Positions 63,832-64,000 of a stretch of DNA of 64,000 nt are shown one piece after another. A program made the translations under genes and the position numbers. Numbering within the stretch: position 1 is the stretch's first letter; each line of letters opens with the position of its first letter. The stretch covers positions 58,339 through 122,338 of the forward strand of contig CANNGA010000014.1 of assembly GCA_947504035.1 (NCBI GenBank), in the 5' to 3' direction. Under the pieces are notes generated by a model. That model had not been told where the DNA came from and made no database searches. It worked only from the letters and a program-made list of their open reading frames with translations. Source of the stretch: an uncultured Flavobacteriaceae bacterium. Its GTDB lineage: Bacteria; Bacteroidota; Bacteroidia; Flavobacteriales; Flavobacteriaceae.

Positions 63832-64000
63832 TTAGCAAGGAAACAAGCTGAGAGATTAAAAGAAGAAAAGTTCATAAACATATTGAATTGACAGCGTAAG
63901 ATAATAACTGGAAACGGTTATTATTAACAAAGAGAATAAATCATATTGAGATAGAGAGAAATCTAATTAGTTGTTAAAATTATTTAAAATTTAACGATGA
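63832..64000 (+). other. 16S rRNA leader, running to the edge of the window
   Basis: The AT-rich transcript leader after P2 contains no gene and ends in AAAATTTAACGATGA. In Flavobacteriia this position is followed directly by AGAGTTTGATCC, the start of 16S rRNA, so the rRNA gene is expected to begin at or just beyond base 64000. That continuation lies outside the window. Short open frames here (such as one at 63706-63891) are not genes. Confidence 0.75.

Noticed and set aside
63706..63891. 61-codon frame in the rRNA leader
   Set aside because: It runs across promoter P2; the -7 box and initiation region explain the sequence better.

Overview
The window looks like chromosomal DNA from a marine-type member of the Flavobacteriaceae (Bacteroidota). 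The evidence is low GC content, promoters with TAnnTTTG boxes in place of E. coli -10/-35 elements, SusC/SusD transporters, a type IX secretion sorting tail, SprB repeats, GSCFA and DUF4230 proteins, lipoproteins with short lipoboxes, and a family-typical set of housekeeping genes. The genus cannot be fixed from the sequence alone. No tRNA, CRISPR array, integrase or intact insertion sequence was seen.

Layout. 1-8.8 kb is the edge of a polysaccharide-utilisation locus: a propeller-sensor histidine kinase (3' end outside the window), a secreted GH16 beta-glucanase, a kelch protein and a divergent DUF5060 multidomain protein with a candidate glycosidase core. 8.9-13.7 kb holds an FKBP isomerase, era, a choice-of-anchor I lipoprotein with a collagen-like segment, and der. 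13.8-21.5 kb is a six-gene same-strand cluster around a LytS-type kinase and LytTR regulator; its secreted proteins and the kinase's own periplasmic sensor are built from shared, shuffled modules. This is the best candidate for an undescribed system. 21.5-24.8 kb (minus) carries two TPM proteins, LemA, a MerR regulator and an M23 peptidase. 25-36.4 kb is mostly housekeeping (alaS, GSCFA protein, DUF4230, rhodanese, enoyl-CoA hydratase, PLP enzyme, glucosaminidase, hemL), with a small DUF5522 gene and a small membrane protein carrying an HExxH motif.

36.5-46.8 kb contains a Spy-like protein, a helical-repeat protein, YiaA-like and small membrane proteins, a plug-domain protein without a beta-barrel, lysS, a decayed DUF1573 gene, a short YqaE/Pmp3 gene, and lipB coupled to a lipoprotein gene. 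47.2-52.8 kb (minus) has a SprB-repeat protein, a NdpA-like protein, a large lipoprotein and rnhB. 53.0-60.2 kb is a second import locus (SusC, SusD, zinc-metallohydrolase lipoprotein, DUF4302 lipoprotein) with no carbohydrate-active enzyme, closed by a strong terminator, and followed by a putative porin. The last 1.65 kb has no convincing gene: it holds inverted repeats and then two near-identical tandem promoters with a leader ending at what should be the first bases of a 16S rRNA gene.

How the parts work together. The two import loci each pair outer-membrane capture or secreted hydrolysis with uptake; the first has its own propeller sensor. The LytTR cluster looks like an envelope-stress or envelope-maintenance circuit, because its target-like products are secreted and one carries a TlpA-type thioredoxin domain, but this role is inferred from architecture only.
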